DNA from: Pagrus major | Lineage: Eukaryota; Chordata; Actinopteri; Spariformes; Sparidae | DNA length: 64,000 nt | NCBI RefSeq assembly: GCF_040436345.1 | Contig: NC_133227.1 | Location: 26,718,671-26,782,670 of the forward strand | Direction: 5' to 3' | Shown: piece by piece, positions 47,846-59,169 of the stretch | Layout: each line of letters opens with the position of its first letter | Numbering within the stretch: position 1 is the stretch's first letter | The notes under the pieces: model-generated | The model's input: the letters and a program-made list of their open reading frames with translations, nothing else | The model's database searches: none | Told to the model about the DNA's origin: nothing | Program-made: the position numbers and the translations under genes

Positions 47846-49261
47846 AAGCTCTGTCTGTTTCTACTCACCCTCCATCAGCTGAAGAAAGAGACACATGAGC
47901 GCAGGATTCCTGCCAGATACTGGGGGTGATTGTAATCTTTCCCAGTCTGCTGTGAGGCTGCAACGAGGAGGTTTTCTATTATTCGTGTCGGTGTCATCCG
48001 TGTGCCTGCCACCTGATATAATACTGTTAGTTTTTTCAGTGCAACTGCTGGAGATCTATGGTGTGTGGAAGCTTTCACTACACGCTGCTGCGTCTGTTTT
48101 CTTAGCGGGAAAAAAGTAATACCACGTGAGCAAGGGGTTTTATGTTACTATCTGTAGAGGTATTTTAGTGTGCTTCATGAAGCATTTTAACAGCTGAATG
48201 ATCGAAACATTCATTTTAAAATGTTTTATAACTGTAAACAAAGGAGACCATCATGAGAAGATTGACAGCCATGTTTGTGTGAGCTGAGCTGCGTTACAGT
48301 ACAAAACAAGGACACATTTTACTTTTCTGTTCATCACACTACAGTTTGAATTCCTTATTATCGAATGTCGTTGGATATTCGCTCTCATTCTTGCTCTTTA
48401 AACAAACACATGCAAAGCAAGAAAGGAGGGAAACACTGACAAGTAGCAACATTGCCTTTGCAACAGGATGGTTTGCTGTAAATATAATCTTTCATCTAAA
48501 AAACAAAATGCTATATGTAGCACCTTTTTTTAATGTGTCATAGTCGTAAGACTCCGGATTTATTCTCTTTATTTCGAGTGTTCTGCTTTTAAGATGATTC
48601 AGAGGAACAGTTGGGGGTCAAGTGCCTTGCTCAGTGGCACTTCACAGACAGATGTACAGATAATCCTCCAGGCGAACGGCGCCTCGAAACTGAAACCCAA
48701 TTAATCCAACTCTTTCCCACTCTGCACCAGAATCAACACTAATAAAACATGACTCCTGCTAATATTATATACTGTTCACTCTCTAAATGTCACCTTGCAA
48801 AATGTCTACATATTATCTGCATGCAAATGTCATCAAAGCAACTAAGTCAACTTACAGATTGTTGTGAGGAATAACACTGTTATCCAAGTCTGATATCATG
48901 TTTTTTCTTTTTCTTTAACCAAAAGTATCAAACTTAGAGAATGCACAAACATTCCCAGCAACACAGTTCACCTCCTGCTTTTCTTCTGACCGACTAATAA
49001 TGGGCTCATGTGGACGATGGTTGTCTCGTTTGCTCCTTTATCGCCTGTAAACGTTTAGATGAACTGAAACATCTGAAAACAAGAATCAGTAAACAAGACT
49101 GAAATGTGACCAAGCATTCAATTTCAACTTTTGATACCTGACAGTTTTCGGTTCTCGTTGGTACAGAGACATTTTAATTGGTTCTTGAATTGAATTGCGA
49201 CACCCAGCCCGTAACCCTGTCGTCCTAATGTGTCTCTTGGCATTATTACTAAAAAGTTTAT
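47846..49261 (+). other. c5orf24 3' untranslated region and downstream DNA
   Basis: No open frame of note follows the stop. An AATAAA at 48741-48746 is a candidate poly(A) signal, giving a 3' UTR of about 900 bases. The remaining DNA up to 49261 has no recognisable gene or repeat. Confidence 0.4.
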
Positions 49262-49632
49262 ATGTACGGTTTTCATCAGATGTGACGACGACAACAAAAT
49301 CTGGCCTAAACAAGTCAGTTTCCTCAGACAGAACAATGGTTCTTCTAACATGTTCTTGTCACGTTGTAGAAAGTCTTTCACAAACAACTAGTGCGCATCT
49401 TTTCTGTTATTCATCAAAACCACTAACTGCATTATTTGGTGTAAAATTGGATATAAACATAGATACCAAGCAGAATTCGATATATTTTTCTTAAAGTTAC
49501 ATTTGTCCCAGTAAAATTAAAAATGCAATCTTATCTGTTATATGAATGTGTCTCTGAATGCACTGACTTTGCTTGATCTGGCACTTAATTACACAAAAGC
49601 ATTATTATTTGATGTCATATTTGTGCGAACGT
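49262..49632. repeat. Detached left piece of the finTRIM repeat unit
   Basis: This 370-base segment, beginning TACGGTTTTCATCAGATGTG, is nearly identical to 54537-54865 and 59394-59750 inside the array. Homology starts abruptly at TACGGTTTTCATCAG and ends at GAACGTTT. The rest of a unit, including a TRIM gene, does not follow here; unrelated DNA runs to 50455. Confidence 0.8.
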
Positions 49633-50455
49633 TTCCCGACCAAAGCCTCAAATATCTTATTTGTGTTCTTGCTTAAAGAAATAAGAAAGTACTTGAGATG
49701 CTGGTTTTGATTTGCGTTTTAAAGCTGAATCATAAACAGACGAGACCATCACTGACAAGACTGTCAGCAGCTGCTGGCCTCTATTCTGTGGTACTGCACT
49801 TGTGAGCCAGCAGGTTATATTTGTTGGGGGAAGCTGCAGGTGGCGCTGTTCCTCCAGAGCAAACAGCCAAAGCTGTAGGAGATTCATTAGAAGCAGAGGG
49901 AAGCAGTGAACAGGCCATTAAACATGTCTACATTGTAAAGTAAAGGTACAGCTCATCACACTTTACACTTTGGATTTTAAAGATGGCGAGATCAGATCAT
50001 GTCTGTTTGTTATGTTGCTATTTATTATGTTGTTTTAGGTACATTACCACAGACCTGTGGAGAACTTGAATCTGACTGATGGGAAGCTGGTGTGTTCATG
50101 AAATGCGGTTGTGAAATGATTGAGTACAAACAGGCGTGAGACAGAACAGAGAGATGCCGTAGTTTTATGGGTTTAATATTTGTCTTTTCACGTCATGCTT
50201 GATGCACTGTCAGTACAGGAGATCTCAGATAGTCAAATATGATTTTGATCCAGAAAACTGTTTGATGACACTACTTAATATTTTAAGTATAAATCATGAA
50301 GGAACCAGTTCAGCAAAAATTTAAATTCAGTCATTGTCTTTTCACCTTCCTGCTGATGGAAAGTGAGATGTCCACAAAACATTTCTGGAGCGACTTTTGT
50401 TACTTGATGGAAGGCGCTGACATTCTGGATGCTGACCCTCCGAGGACGACATCAC
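49633..50455. other. Unique spacer between detached piece and first full unit
   Basis: No gene is seen. The sequence is not found in the other repeat units. It contains a CTCF-like core, CAGGTGGCGCTG, at 49837-49848. Confidence 0.4.
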
Positions 50456-51131
50456 AGAAGGGATAAGGAACCGAGGGATGATTATGAAAAGTAGATTACC
50501 TAAAACAAACTCACTGACGCGGTTAATTTATTGATATTCCTCTCATTTTTATTTGTAAGTTAAATCAGTGCTGACACAAGGCACAGGAATATGATGGTTT
50601 AACTTATTTCTGCTTTTTTTCCCCTTCAGCATTCAATCAACACACGGTCTGTTGTCTGTAGACGATGATTCCCAAAAATATTACCTCACATTTTGAGTGT
50701 TTCTGAGAAGACGTGGAGCCCAGTTATTCCTAAAGTGTGATTGGTCGAAGCCTGTAAAGCTTTGTATTATTCCCATTTTACTCCTGCATGATTGTTGTGG
50801 AATGTTAAAAAAATAAAGTTGTGTAATAAATCTGAAAGTAACACATTCTCCTGAAATATTGTGTTGGAGTGTTTTCCTGTATGAAAGAGCCAACATGTCA
50901 CAAACTTAAAATCATCTCAGAATTGTGCTGTTTCTGGTGAAATGACCCATCAGCTCCATGATAACATGGAGGTTATCTGACTGCCTTCATTGATCTCCCT
51001 GTGTGTGTTTCTGTTCCCACAATATCCTGAAAAACTGATTGATTGAAATGAAATTTAGCAGGAAAACAAGTGATTCTGGTGATATTCTGACAGTTAAAGG
51101 AAGAACACACAGTCACCTATTCATTTATGTG

Positions 51132-51146
51132 TTTATTTATTTATTT
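51132..51146 (-). terminator. Candidate poly(A) signals of TRIM copy 1
   Basis: TTTATTTATTTATTT on the + strand gives overlapping AATAAA signals on the minus strand about 650 bases after the stop. The same word is preserved at the same distance in copies 2 and 3. Confidence 0.45.
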
Positions 51147-51797
51147 GAAGGATTTGAACAAAGACTTTTCATAACTGCTTCTTAAAATTGTTACTACATA
51201 TTGACATGATATCAGTCTTAACAAGACGATCAACAAACTATTTTCAGAGGGTTAATTTTGAAACTATACAAGCTGATATTTTACTGATGTTTTTCATGCA
51301 GGTTTTGGTTACATAAAAAAATAGAAATGTGATTTTGAAACATTAAAACAGAGGCACACTATGAAGGACAGACAGAAGTATGTGCAAAACTAAAAAGTAA
51401 AGATGAAGTACACAAAATATGTTCTTGAAGATTTGGTACAAATAAAATTACATAAAAATCTTAAAACTAAAAAAAACCTCAAAAATCCAAACAGATTCAC
51501 ACATTTTACACACCACATGTTTCTGACAAAAACTGATTCATCATTTCACATCTTACATATGTAATATTTCCCAAATGTTCAGTAAATGTAGCTCACAAGT
51601 CAAATTTTTAACAAACAAGATGGTCTAATCACTCTGTAGGAAACAATCACAGTTTCTCTAAACTGAGAAGAAAAAAACAAAACAATATAAAATCCAAGAA
51701 AAATCATCATGGTCCCACCTCCTATGTTTGATCAGTGCAGTGCAGACACACCTCAACATGTACAGCACCACAGATGAGTCTCTCTGTAATCTCCTTT

Positions 51798-53456
51798 CTA
51801 CTTGAGCTCACACAACTCTGCTGTGGTACCATAGTTTTGTGGCCAAAATCCAGGATAGAGAGGCTGAGTGAACGTGGTCTGGACTCTGTGGAGGAGAGTG
51901 ATGGTTTCAGAGACGCTGTAGTAAGACAGAGTACCTGCACTATGATCCAGGTAAACTCCTATTGTGGAGGACTGAGGGCCTGAGATGGAAGTAGCAATAT
52001 TATTATGACCGAATGCATAACCTCCACTGTCACATATTAATGACCAGGATTTGTCATTACATCCAAATCCACATTCAGTACTGGTCCCTGTTCTGCTAAT
52101 GTTCTTGTATGCAACTGCTATATAAACTCTCCCGCTCCACTTCACCTCCCAGTAACAACGTCCAGTCAGACCCTCTCTACTCAGGACCTGATACCATTCA
52201 ACAAATCTGTGTGGGTGAGCTGAATATACCTGGTCTACTGACATTAATGTTGCTTTTCTGTTCCTGTCACTTAATGACAAATATTTGTTTGCTGTGTTTG
52301 GATCCAGTGTGATTTCACAAGAATACTTGAGAAGTTCAGTTCTGGTTCTGGGCTCTGCTTGAGGCAGTAAAACATCCACTCCAGTCACTGCCAGTGAGAT
52401 CTTTGTCCACTCCTCACTCAGGACAGCCTGAAGTTTATTTCTGGCCTCCGACACAGCTGCTGTCACACCCTCAAAAGAGCACAGAGGACGTATATCAATG
52501 CTGGGTAAGTCTTTAGGTTCGCTCAGACGTGACAGTGAGAAGTAGTTGTTCAGGAAATGGAGTTGATCTTCAGTGTGTGAGAGCTTCTCCAGCTCAGCGT
52601 CTTTCCTCCGCAGCTCAGTGATCTCCTGCCGCAGCTCCTCCTCAAGATCTTTAGCTCGACTCACTTCAGTTTTCTGCTGTGATCTGATCTGCTGCTTCAC
52701 TTCAGAGCTTCTCTTCCCAATGAGACGGATCAACTCGGTGAATGTCTTCTCGCTGTCCTCCACAGCTTTGTCAGCAGAAAGATTGATAGCCTCCACCCTC
52801 CGCTGAAGCACCTTGACGTCTTTCTCTCTGTCCTGGATTCTCTGTTGGATTGTTTGCTGACTCGCCCCGAGCTCCGTCTGCCTCTCAGCCCTTTCTGCTG
52901 CAGCAGAGACTGTGTCATGGCCTTTATGATCATCCATGGAGCAGAGAATACAGATACACTGCTGATCAGTGCGGCAGAAAATCTTCATCACCTCGTCATG
53001 GCGAGAGCAGATGTTCTCCTGAAGCTTTGAGGTGGCTTCAACCAGCTTGTGTTTCTTTAATGGAGCCACACTGTAGTGAGGCTGAAGGTGTTGCTCACAG
53101 TAAGAGGCCATACACACCAGACAGGACTTGAAGGCTTTCAGCTTCTTCCCAGTGCAGAAGTCACAGGTCACGTCTCCAGGTCCAGCATAGGAATGATCAG
53201 GTGAAGCAGCTTGAAGTTGTACTTTCTTCACTTCCTCCACTAACTCTGCTAACATGGTGTTTTTCACCAGGACAGGCCTCGGTGTGAAGCTCTGCCTGCA
53301 CTGAGGGCAGCTGTGTGCTTCCTTGTCTTTCTCCGTGTCCCAGCAGTCTTTAATACAGCTCATGCAGTAGCTGTGCCCACAGGGAATAGTCACCGGATCC
53401 TTCAGAAGATCCAGACAGATTGAACAGCTCAGTTTCTCTCGATCCAGCTGCGACAT
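51798..53456 (-). CDS. finTRIM-type E3 ubiquitin ligase, copy 1 (RING/B-box/coiled-coil/PRY-SPRY), 552 aa
   Basis: A single-exon TRIM protein of the fish-specific finTRIM type (often labelled TRIM16-like). The RING has Cys11, 14, 26, His28, Cys31, 34, 50 and 53, complete for E2 and zinc binding. B-box 1 lies at about 98-140 and B-box 2 at about 150-185 (CSRHDEVMKIFC, CSMDDHKGHDTV). A coiled coil at about 190-300 would drive dimerisation. PRY-SPRY covers about 372-552. Family members act in antiviral and innate immune signalling; the target of this copy is unknown. The start is the first Met, directly before the RING. The frame is whole and the SPRY is complete. Compared with copy 2 I count about 11 changes before residue 365 but about 22 plus a one-residue indel in the SPRY. 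It lies on the opposite strand to c5orf24. Confidence 0.9.
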   Translation of the reverse strand: MSQLDREKLSCSICLDLLKDPVTIPCGHSYCMSCIKDCWDTEKDKEAHSCPQCRQSFTPRPVLVKNTMLAELVEEVKKVQLQAASPDHSYAGPGDVTCDFCTGKKLKAFKSCLVCMASYCEQHLQPHYSVAPLKKHKLVEATSKLQENICSRHDEVMKIFCRTDQQCICILCSMDDHKGHDTVSAAAERAERQTELGASQQTIQQRIQDREKDVKVLQRRVEAINLSADKAVEDSEKTFTELIRLIGKRSSEVKQQIRSQQKTEVSRAKDLEEELRQEITELRRKDAELEKLSHTEDQLHFLNNYFSLSRLSEPKDLPSIDIRPLCSFEGVTAAVSEARNKLQAVLSEEWTKISLAVTGVDVLLPQAEPRTRTELLKYSCEITLDPNTANKYLSLSDRNRKATLMSVDQVYSAHPHRFVEWYQVLSREGLTGRCYWEVKWSGRVYIAVAYKNISRTGTSTECGFGCNDKSWSLICDSGGYAFGHNNIATSISGPQSSTIGVYLDHSAGTLSYYSVSETITLLHRVQTTFTQPLYPGFWPQNYGTTAELCELK

Positions 53457-53830
53457 TTCTCCTCCAGACGACAGTGAATGTCAGTAAGTTTCACTCTCTG
53501 TTTCCAGATAAAAGCTGAGCTCATTTCCTTGATGTTCAGTCACTGGTCTGTAGTGTATGAGCCTATCAGCTGTTGCATTTCATCACATGGTGTTTAGACC
53601 CATGTTTTCACTGGCAGATCTATGAAAGGGGAGGGAACTACCAACATCAGAGCTGAATGTGCTTTGAGAGTTTCTCAGAGCAGGAGGAGCCGAGCCTGGC
53701 CAGTCAGTAACGTCTGGGTGGGGTTAAAAAGTTGTGCTTGATCCAGGAAGAGGAGGGTTGTGAGAGTTGCATTGTGTATCAGCGCTCAGAAATAGTGCAC
53801 CTCTCAGATAATTATATAATAAACTAGCGT
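53457..53830 (-). promoter_or_regulatory. Conserved 5' flank of TRIM copy 1
   Basis: The 370 bases before the start codon are nearly identical in all three units (58313-58685 and 63212-63570). On the minus strand, about 30 to 50 bases before the ATG, lies GGAAACAGAGAGTGAAAC, two GAAAC half-sites of the type bound by interferon regulatory factors. They are spaced more widely than a canonical ISRE. No TATA box is clear. A role in interferon response is suggested by family knowledge only. Confidence 0.35.
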
Positions 53831-53999
53831 TCCCAGAGGAACCTGATTTACAGGGTACAAGATTCATTTTTCTTCCTGTCATCTCACAACAGGGTTGTTT
53901 AACAAAATACTTGCTGAATTCCCTTTATGCTCCTCACTAAAGAAAACAAATCTGTAAATGGATGAATAAAAAATAAGACACAACAGCAAACAATTTCTT

Positions 54000-54158
54000 G
54001 TAGTTGAGAGCAGAGGATGAGTTCAGGAGTCTCCCAGCCTGAGGAAAGAAGCTGCTCTGTAGTCTGGTGGTGAAGCAGACTAGTAACACCTGTACTTCTA
54101 AATGTTTGTTGTGAAAAGATGAAACATTTTTTGGTCCATATTCTGCTCTAACTGGGTT
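54000..54158. repeat. Spacer direct repeat R1, unit 1
   Basis: A segment of about 150 bases containing GAGTTCAGGAGTCTCCCAGC and CTGCTCTGTAGTCTGGTGGTG. It is near-identical to 55080-55230 (R2) and to 58856-59012, 59959-60120 and 63756-63912. It resembles a dispersed fish repeat of unknown family. Confidence 0.85.
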
Positions 54159-55079
54159 CATTGTCCTGACCGGTCAGATTCTGTGGTGGATATTTTGTGC
54201 TTGGTGTTTGTTTCTTCCTCTGTTGTGCTTGCAGAGGTGCATTGAGAGGCTGGGCGGAGCTTCCCACTCACCGGAGCTGCTGACACACGCTCACCTGCAG
54301 CAGGTTGGCAGTTAGTCTTGCTGATAAAGCCCTGCTCTCCACGCTACCTGCTTCCAGGTGATTTCATCAGTTCAGTGGGGTACATGGCTCCTGTTAGATC
54401 GTCGTTTTGTATGACTTGTAGTTTTTTGTGTTCACTCTACACACAGTGTTCACCTGCACCTGCACCTCTGCAGCCAGCAGCCTCACCCTGTGCTCACCAG
54501 AGTCTCAACTCACCACGCTACCTCACCTCCACCTGTACGGTTTTCATCAGATATGACGACGACAGCAAAATCTGGCCTGAACAAGTCAGTTTCCTCAGAC
54601 AGAACGATGGTTCTTCTAACATGTTCTTGTCACGTTGTAGAAAGTCTTTCACAAACAATTAGTGCGTATCTTTTGTGTTATTCATCAAATCCACTAACTG
54701 CATTATTTGGATATAAACATAGATACCAAGCAAAGTTAAATTTGTCCCAGTAAAACTAAAAATGCCATCTGTTATATGAATGTGTCTCTGAATGCACTGA
54801 CTTTGCTTGATCTGGCACTTAATTACACAAAAGCATTATTATTTGATGTCATATTTGTGTCAACGTTTGAAGAACAAATACAGTTACTCAAAGGTCATTT
54901 CTGCCTAAATATGACTTGATCTCATTCTTGAGCTTCATAATATAAAGATCTGAGCTCAGGAGACAGCTTGAAATCCTTTTAAAGGACCATTACAACAGAA
55001 AATGGGCCTTTTCACCTGCCAAAAACTGATTGAAGGCCAAATACAGTTACTGAAAGGTCATTTTCAGAAATAAATGTCA

Positions 55080-55230
55080 AGTTGAGAGCAGAGGATGAGT
55101 TCAGGAGTCTCCCAGCCTGAGGAAAGAAGCTGCTCTGTAGTCTGGTGGTGATGCAGACTAGTAACACCTGTACTTCTAAATGTTTGTTGTGAAAAGATGA
55201 AACATTTTTTGGTCCATATTCTGCTCTAAC
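55080..55230. repeat. Spacer direct repeat R2, unit 1
   Basis: The second near-identical copy of the 150-base segment, in the same orientation as R1. After it the flanks differ: R2 is followed by GGGTTTATGTACTGAAGCACC, R1 by GGGTTCATTGTCCTGACCGG. Confidence 0.85.
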
Positions 55231-55244
55231 TGGGTTTATGTACT

Positions 55245-55309
55245 GAAGCACCGTGTCTGTCATGGCCTTTACGATCACCCATGGAGCAGTGACAACAGAT
55301 ACAGTGCTA
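55245..55309 (-). pseudogene. Relic of a TRIM B-box 2 coding segment at the unit 1/2 junction
   Basis: Bases GTCATGGCCTTTACGATCAC, CCATGGAGCAG and AACAGATACAGTGCT match the B-box 2 region of the intact genes (copy 1 at 52915-52975: GTCATGGCCTTTATGATCAT, CCATGGAGCAG, ATACAGATACACTGCT). On the minus strand it still reads CSMGDRKGHD, against CSMDDHKGHD in the intact gene. Nothing else of the gene surrounds it. Similar relics are at 60135-60197 and 63930-63987. Confidence 0.75.
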
Positions 55310-56650
55310 AGAAGGGATAAGGGACCGAGGGATGATTATGAAAAGTGGATAACCTAAAACAAACTCACTAACATGATTCATTTATTGATATTCTGGTCGT
55401 CTTTAGCTGTAAGTTAAATCAGTGCTGACACAAGGCACAGGAATATGATGGTTTAACTTATTTCTGCTTTTTTTTCCTTCAGCATTCAATCAACACACGG
55501 TCTGTTGTCTGTAGACGATGATTTCCAAAAATATTACCTCACATTTTGAGTGTTTCTGAGAAGACGTGGAGCCCAGTTATTCCTAAAGTGTGATTGGTCG
55601 AAGCCTGTAAAGCTTTGTATTATTCCCATTTTACTCCTGCATGATTGTTGTGGAATGTTAAAAAAAAAAGTTGTGTAATAAATCTGAAAGTAACACATTC
55701 TCCTGAAATATTGTGTTGGAGTGTTTTCCTGTATGAAAGAGCCAACATGTCACAAACTTAAAATCATTTCAGAATTGTGCTGTTTCTGGTGAAATGACCC
55801 ATCAGCTCCATGATAACATGGAGGTGATCTGACTGCCTTCATTGATCTCCCTGTGTGTGTTTCTGTTCCCACAATATCTTGAAAAACTGATCGATTTAAA
55901 TGAAATTTAGCAGGAAAACAAGTGATTCTGGTGATATTCTGACAGTTAAAGGAAGAACACACAGTCACCTATTCATTTATGTGTTTATTTATTTATTTGA
56001 AGGATTTGAACAAAGACTTTTCATAACTGCTTCTTAAAATTGTTACTACATATTGACATGATATCAGTTTTAACAAGACGATCAACAAACCATTTTCAGA
56101 GGGTTAATTTTGAAACTATACAAGCTGATATTTTACTGATGTTTTTCATGCAGGTTTTGGTTACATAAAAAAATAGAAATGTGATTTTGAAACATTAAAA
56201 CAGAGGCACACTATGAAGGACAGACAGCAGTATGTGCAAAACTAAAAGTAAAGATGAAATTACACAAAATATGTTCATGAAGATTTGGTACAAATAAAAT
56301 TACATAAAAATCTTAAAACTAAAAAAAAACCCTCAAAAATCCAAACAGATTCACACATTTTACACACCACATGTTCCTGACAAAAACTGATTCATCATTT
56401 CACATCTTGCATATGTAATATTTCCCAAATGTTCAGTAAATGTAGCTCACAAGTCAAATTTCAACAAACACGATGCTTTAATCACTCTGTAGGAAACAAT
56501 CACAGTTTCTCTAAACTGAGAAGAAAAAAACAAAACTATATAAAATCCAAGAAAAATCATCATGGTCCCACCTCCTATGTTTGATCAGTGCAGTGCAGAC
56601 ACACCTCAACATGTACAGCACCACAGATGAGTCTCTCTTTAATCTCCTGT

Positions 56651-58312
56651 CTACTTGAGCTCACACAACTCTGCTGTGTCACCAAAACTGTCTGGAAGCC
56701 AAAGTCCAGCATAGAGAGGCTGAGTGAACGTGGTCTGGACTCTGTGGAGGAGAGTGATGGTTTCAGAGACGCTGTAGTAAGACAGAGTACCTGCACTGTG
56801 ATCCAGGTAAACTCCTATTGTGGAGGACTGAGGGCCTGAGATGGAAGTATCAATATCATTATGTCTGAAGTTATAACCTCCACTGTAACATTCTAATGAC
56901 CAGGATTTGTCATTATTTCCAAATCCACATTCAGTACTGGTCCCTGTTCTGCTAATGTTCTTGTATGCAACTGCTATATCAACCGTCCCGCTCCACTTCA
57001 CCTCCCAGTAACAACGTCCAGTCAGACCGTCTCTACTCAGGACCTGCCACCATTCACCAAATCTGTCTGGGTGAGCTGAATATACCTGGTCTACTGACAT
57101 GAATGTTGCTTTTCTGTTCCTGTCACTTAATGACAAACGTTTGTTTGCTGTGTTTGGATCCAGTGTGATTTCACAAGAATACTTGAGAAGTTCAGTTCTG
57201 GTTCTGGGCTCTGCTTGAGGCAGTAAAACATCCACTTCAGTCACTGCCAGTGAGATCTTTGTCCACTCCTCACTCAGGACAGCCTGAAGTTTATCTCTGG
57301 CCTCCGACACAGCTGCTGTCACACCCTCAAAAGAGCACAGAGGACGTATATCAATGCTGGGTAAGTCTTTAGGTTCGCTCAGACGTGACAGTGAGAAGTA
57401 GTTGTTCAGGAAATGGAGATGATCTTCAGTGTGTGAGAGCTTCTCCAGCTCAGCGTCTTTCCTCCGCAGCTCAGTGATCTCCTGCTGCAGCTCCTCCTCA
57501 AGATCTTTAGCTCGACTCACTTCAGTTTTCTGCTGTGATCTGATCTGCTGCTTCACTTCAGAGCTTCTCTTCTCAATGAGACGGATCAACTCGGTGAAAG
57601 TCTTCTCGCTGTCCTCCACAGCTTTGTCAGCAGAAAGATTGATAGCCTCCACCCTCCGCTGAAGCACCTTGACGTCTTTCTCTCTGTCCTGGATTCTCTG
57701 TTGGATTGTTTGCTGACTCGCCCCGAGCTCCGTCTGCCTCTCAGCCCTTTCTGCTGCAGCAGAGACAGTGTCATGGCCTTTATGATCATCCATGGAGCAG
57801 AGATAACAGATACACTGCTGATCAGTGCGGCAGAAAATCTTCATCACCTCGTCATGGCGAGAGCAGATGTTCTCCTGAAGCTTTGAGGTGGCTTCAACCA
57901 GCTTGTGTTTCTTTAATGGAGCCACACTGTAGTGAGGCTGGAGGTGTTGCTCACAGTATGAGGCCATACACACCAGACAGGACTTGAAGGCTTTCAGCTT
58001 CTTCCCAGTGCAGTAATCACAGGCCACGTCTCCAGGTCCAGCATAGGAATGATCAGGTGAAGCAGCTTGAAGTTGTACTTTCTTCACTTCCTCCACCAAC
58101 TCTGCAAACATGATGTTTTTCACCAGGACAGGCCTCGGTGTGAAGCTCTGCCTGCACTGAGGGCAGCTGTGTGCTTCCTTGTCTTTCTCCGTGTCCCAGC
58201 AGTCTTTAATACAGCTCATGCAGTAGCTGTGCCCACAAGGAATAGTCACCGGATCCTTCAGAAGATCCAGACAGATTGAACAGCTCAGTTTCTCTCGATC
58301 CAGCTGCGCCAT
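56651..58312 (-). CDS. finTRIM-type E3 ubiquitin ligase, copy 2, 553 aa
   Basis: A second intact single-exon copy, with RING Cys/His ligands at the same positions as copy 1 (11, 14, 26, 28, 31, 34, 50, 53), both B-boxes, coiled coil and PRY-SPRY. The SPRY is one residue longer near the C-terminus (LPDSFGD where copy 1 has PQNYG). Other SPRY differences from copy 1 cluster in short stretches: HPDRFGEWW for HPHRFVEWY, GTVDI for GRVYI, GNND for GCND, and LECYSGGYNFRHNDID for LICDSGGYAFGHNNIA. The start codon has the same context as in copy 1 (second residue Ala rather than Ser). The 3' flank with its TTTATTTATTTATTT word is at 55984-55998. Probable antiviral or immune role by family; ligand unknown. 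Confidence 0.9.
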   Translation of the reverse strand: MAQLDREKLSCSICLDLLKDPVTIPCGHSYCMSCIKDCWDTEKDKEAHSCPQCRQSFTPRPVLVKNIMFAELVEEVKKVQLQAASPDHSYAGPGDVACDYCTGKKLKAFKSCLVCMASYCEQHLQPHYSVAPLKKHKLVEATSKLQENICSRHDEVMKIFCRTDQQCICYLCSMDDHKGHDTVSAAAERAERQTELGASQQTIQQRIQDREKDVKVLQRRVEAINLSADKAVEDSEKTFTELIRLIEKRSSEVKQQIRSQQKTEVSRAKDLEEELQQEITELRRKDAELEKLSHTEDHLHFLNNYFSLSRLSEPKDLPSIDIRPLCSFEGVTAAVSEARDKLQAVLSEEWTKISLAVTEVDVLLPQAEPRTRTELLKYSCEITLDPNTANKRLSLSDRNRKATFMSVDQVYSAHPDRFGEWWQVLSRDGLTGRCYWEVKWSGTVDIAVAYKNISRTGTSTECGFGNNDKSWSLECYSGGYNFRHNDIDTSISGPQSSTIGVYLDHSAGTLSYYSVSETITLLHRVQTTFTQPLYAGLWLPDSFGDTAELCELK

Positions 58313-58685
58313 TTCTCCTCCAGACGACAGTGAATGTCAGTAAGTTTCACTCTCTGTTTCCAGATAAAAGCTGAGCTCATTTCCTTGATGTTCAGTCACT
58401 GGTCTGTAGTGTATGAGCCTATCAGCTGTTGTATTTCATCACATGGTGTTTAGACCCATGTTTTCACTGGCAGATCTATGAAAGGGGAGGGAACTACCAA
58501 CGTCAGAGCTGAATGTGCTGTGAGAGTTTCTCAGAGCAGGAAGAGCCGAGCCTGGACAATCAGTAACGTCTGGGTGGGGTTAAAAAGTTGTGCTTGATCC
58601 AGGAAGAGGAGGGTTGTGAGAGTTGCATTGTGTATCAGCGCTCAGAAATAGTGCACCTGTCAGATAATTATATAATTAACCCGTG
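58313..58685 (-). promoter_or_regulatory. Conserved 5' flank of TRIM copy 2
   Basis: Nearly identical to 53457-53830, including the paired GAAAC words before the start codon. The near-identity suggests that all copies share regulation. Confidence 0.35.
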
Positions 58686-59169
58686 TTCCCAGAGGAACCT
58701 GATTTACAGGGTACAAGGTTCCTTTTTCTTTCTATCATCTTACAACAGGGTTGTTTGACAAAATACTTGCTGAATTCCCTTTATGCTCCTCACTAAAGAA
58801 AACAAATCTGTAAATGGATGAATAAAAAATAAGACACAACAACAAACAATTTCTTGTAGTTGAGAGCAGAGGATGAGTTCAGGAGTCTCCCAGCCTGAGG
58901 AAAGAAGCTGCTCTGTAGTCTGGTGGTGAAGCAGACTAGTAACACCTTTACTTTTAAATGTTTGTTGTGAAATGATGAAACATTTTTTGGTCCATATTCT
59001 GCTCTAACTGGGTTCATTGTCCTGACCGGTCAGATTCTGTGGTGGATATTTTGTGCTTGGTGTTTGTTTCTTCCTCTGTTGTGCTTGCAGAGGTGCATTG
59101 AGAGGCTGGGCGGAGCTTCCCACTCACCGGAGCTGCTGACACACTCTCACCTGCAGCAGGTTGGCAGTT

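Larger units (their letters stand above)
50456..55309. repeat. finTRIM tandem repeat unit 1 (about 4.85 kb)
   Basis: The unit starts at AGAAGGGATAAGG, which recurs at 55310, 60198 and 63988. It holds a conserved 3' flank, one TRIM gene (51798-53456), a conserved 5' flank, spacer repeat R1 (about 54000-54158), about 900 bases of other spacer, spacer repeat R2 (about 55080-55230) and a relic TRIM fragment just before the next unit. R1 and R2 are near-identical direct repeats about 1.08 kb apart. Confidence 0.9.

Noticed and set aside
52573-53131. Plus-strand frames inside the TRIM genes, repeated in each copy
   Set aside because: They are antisense shadows of the coiled coil and B-box regions. 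Their repetition only reflects the duplication.
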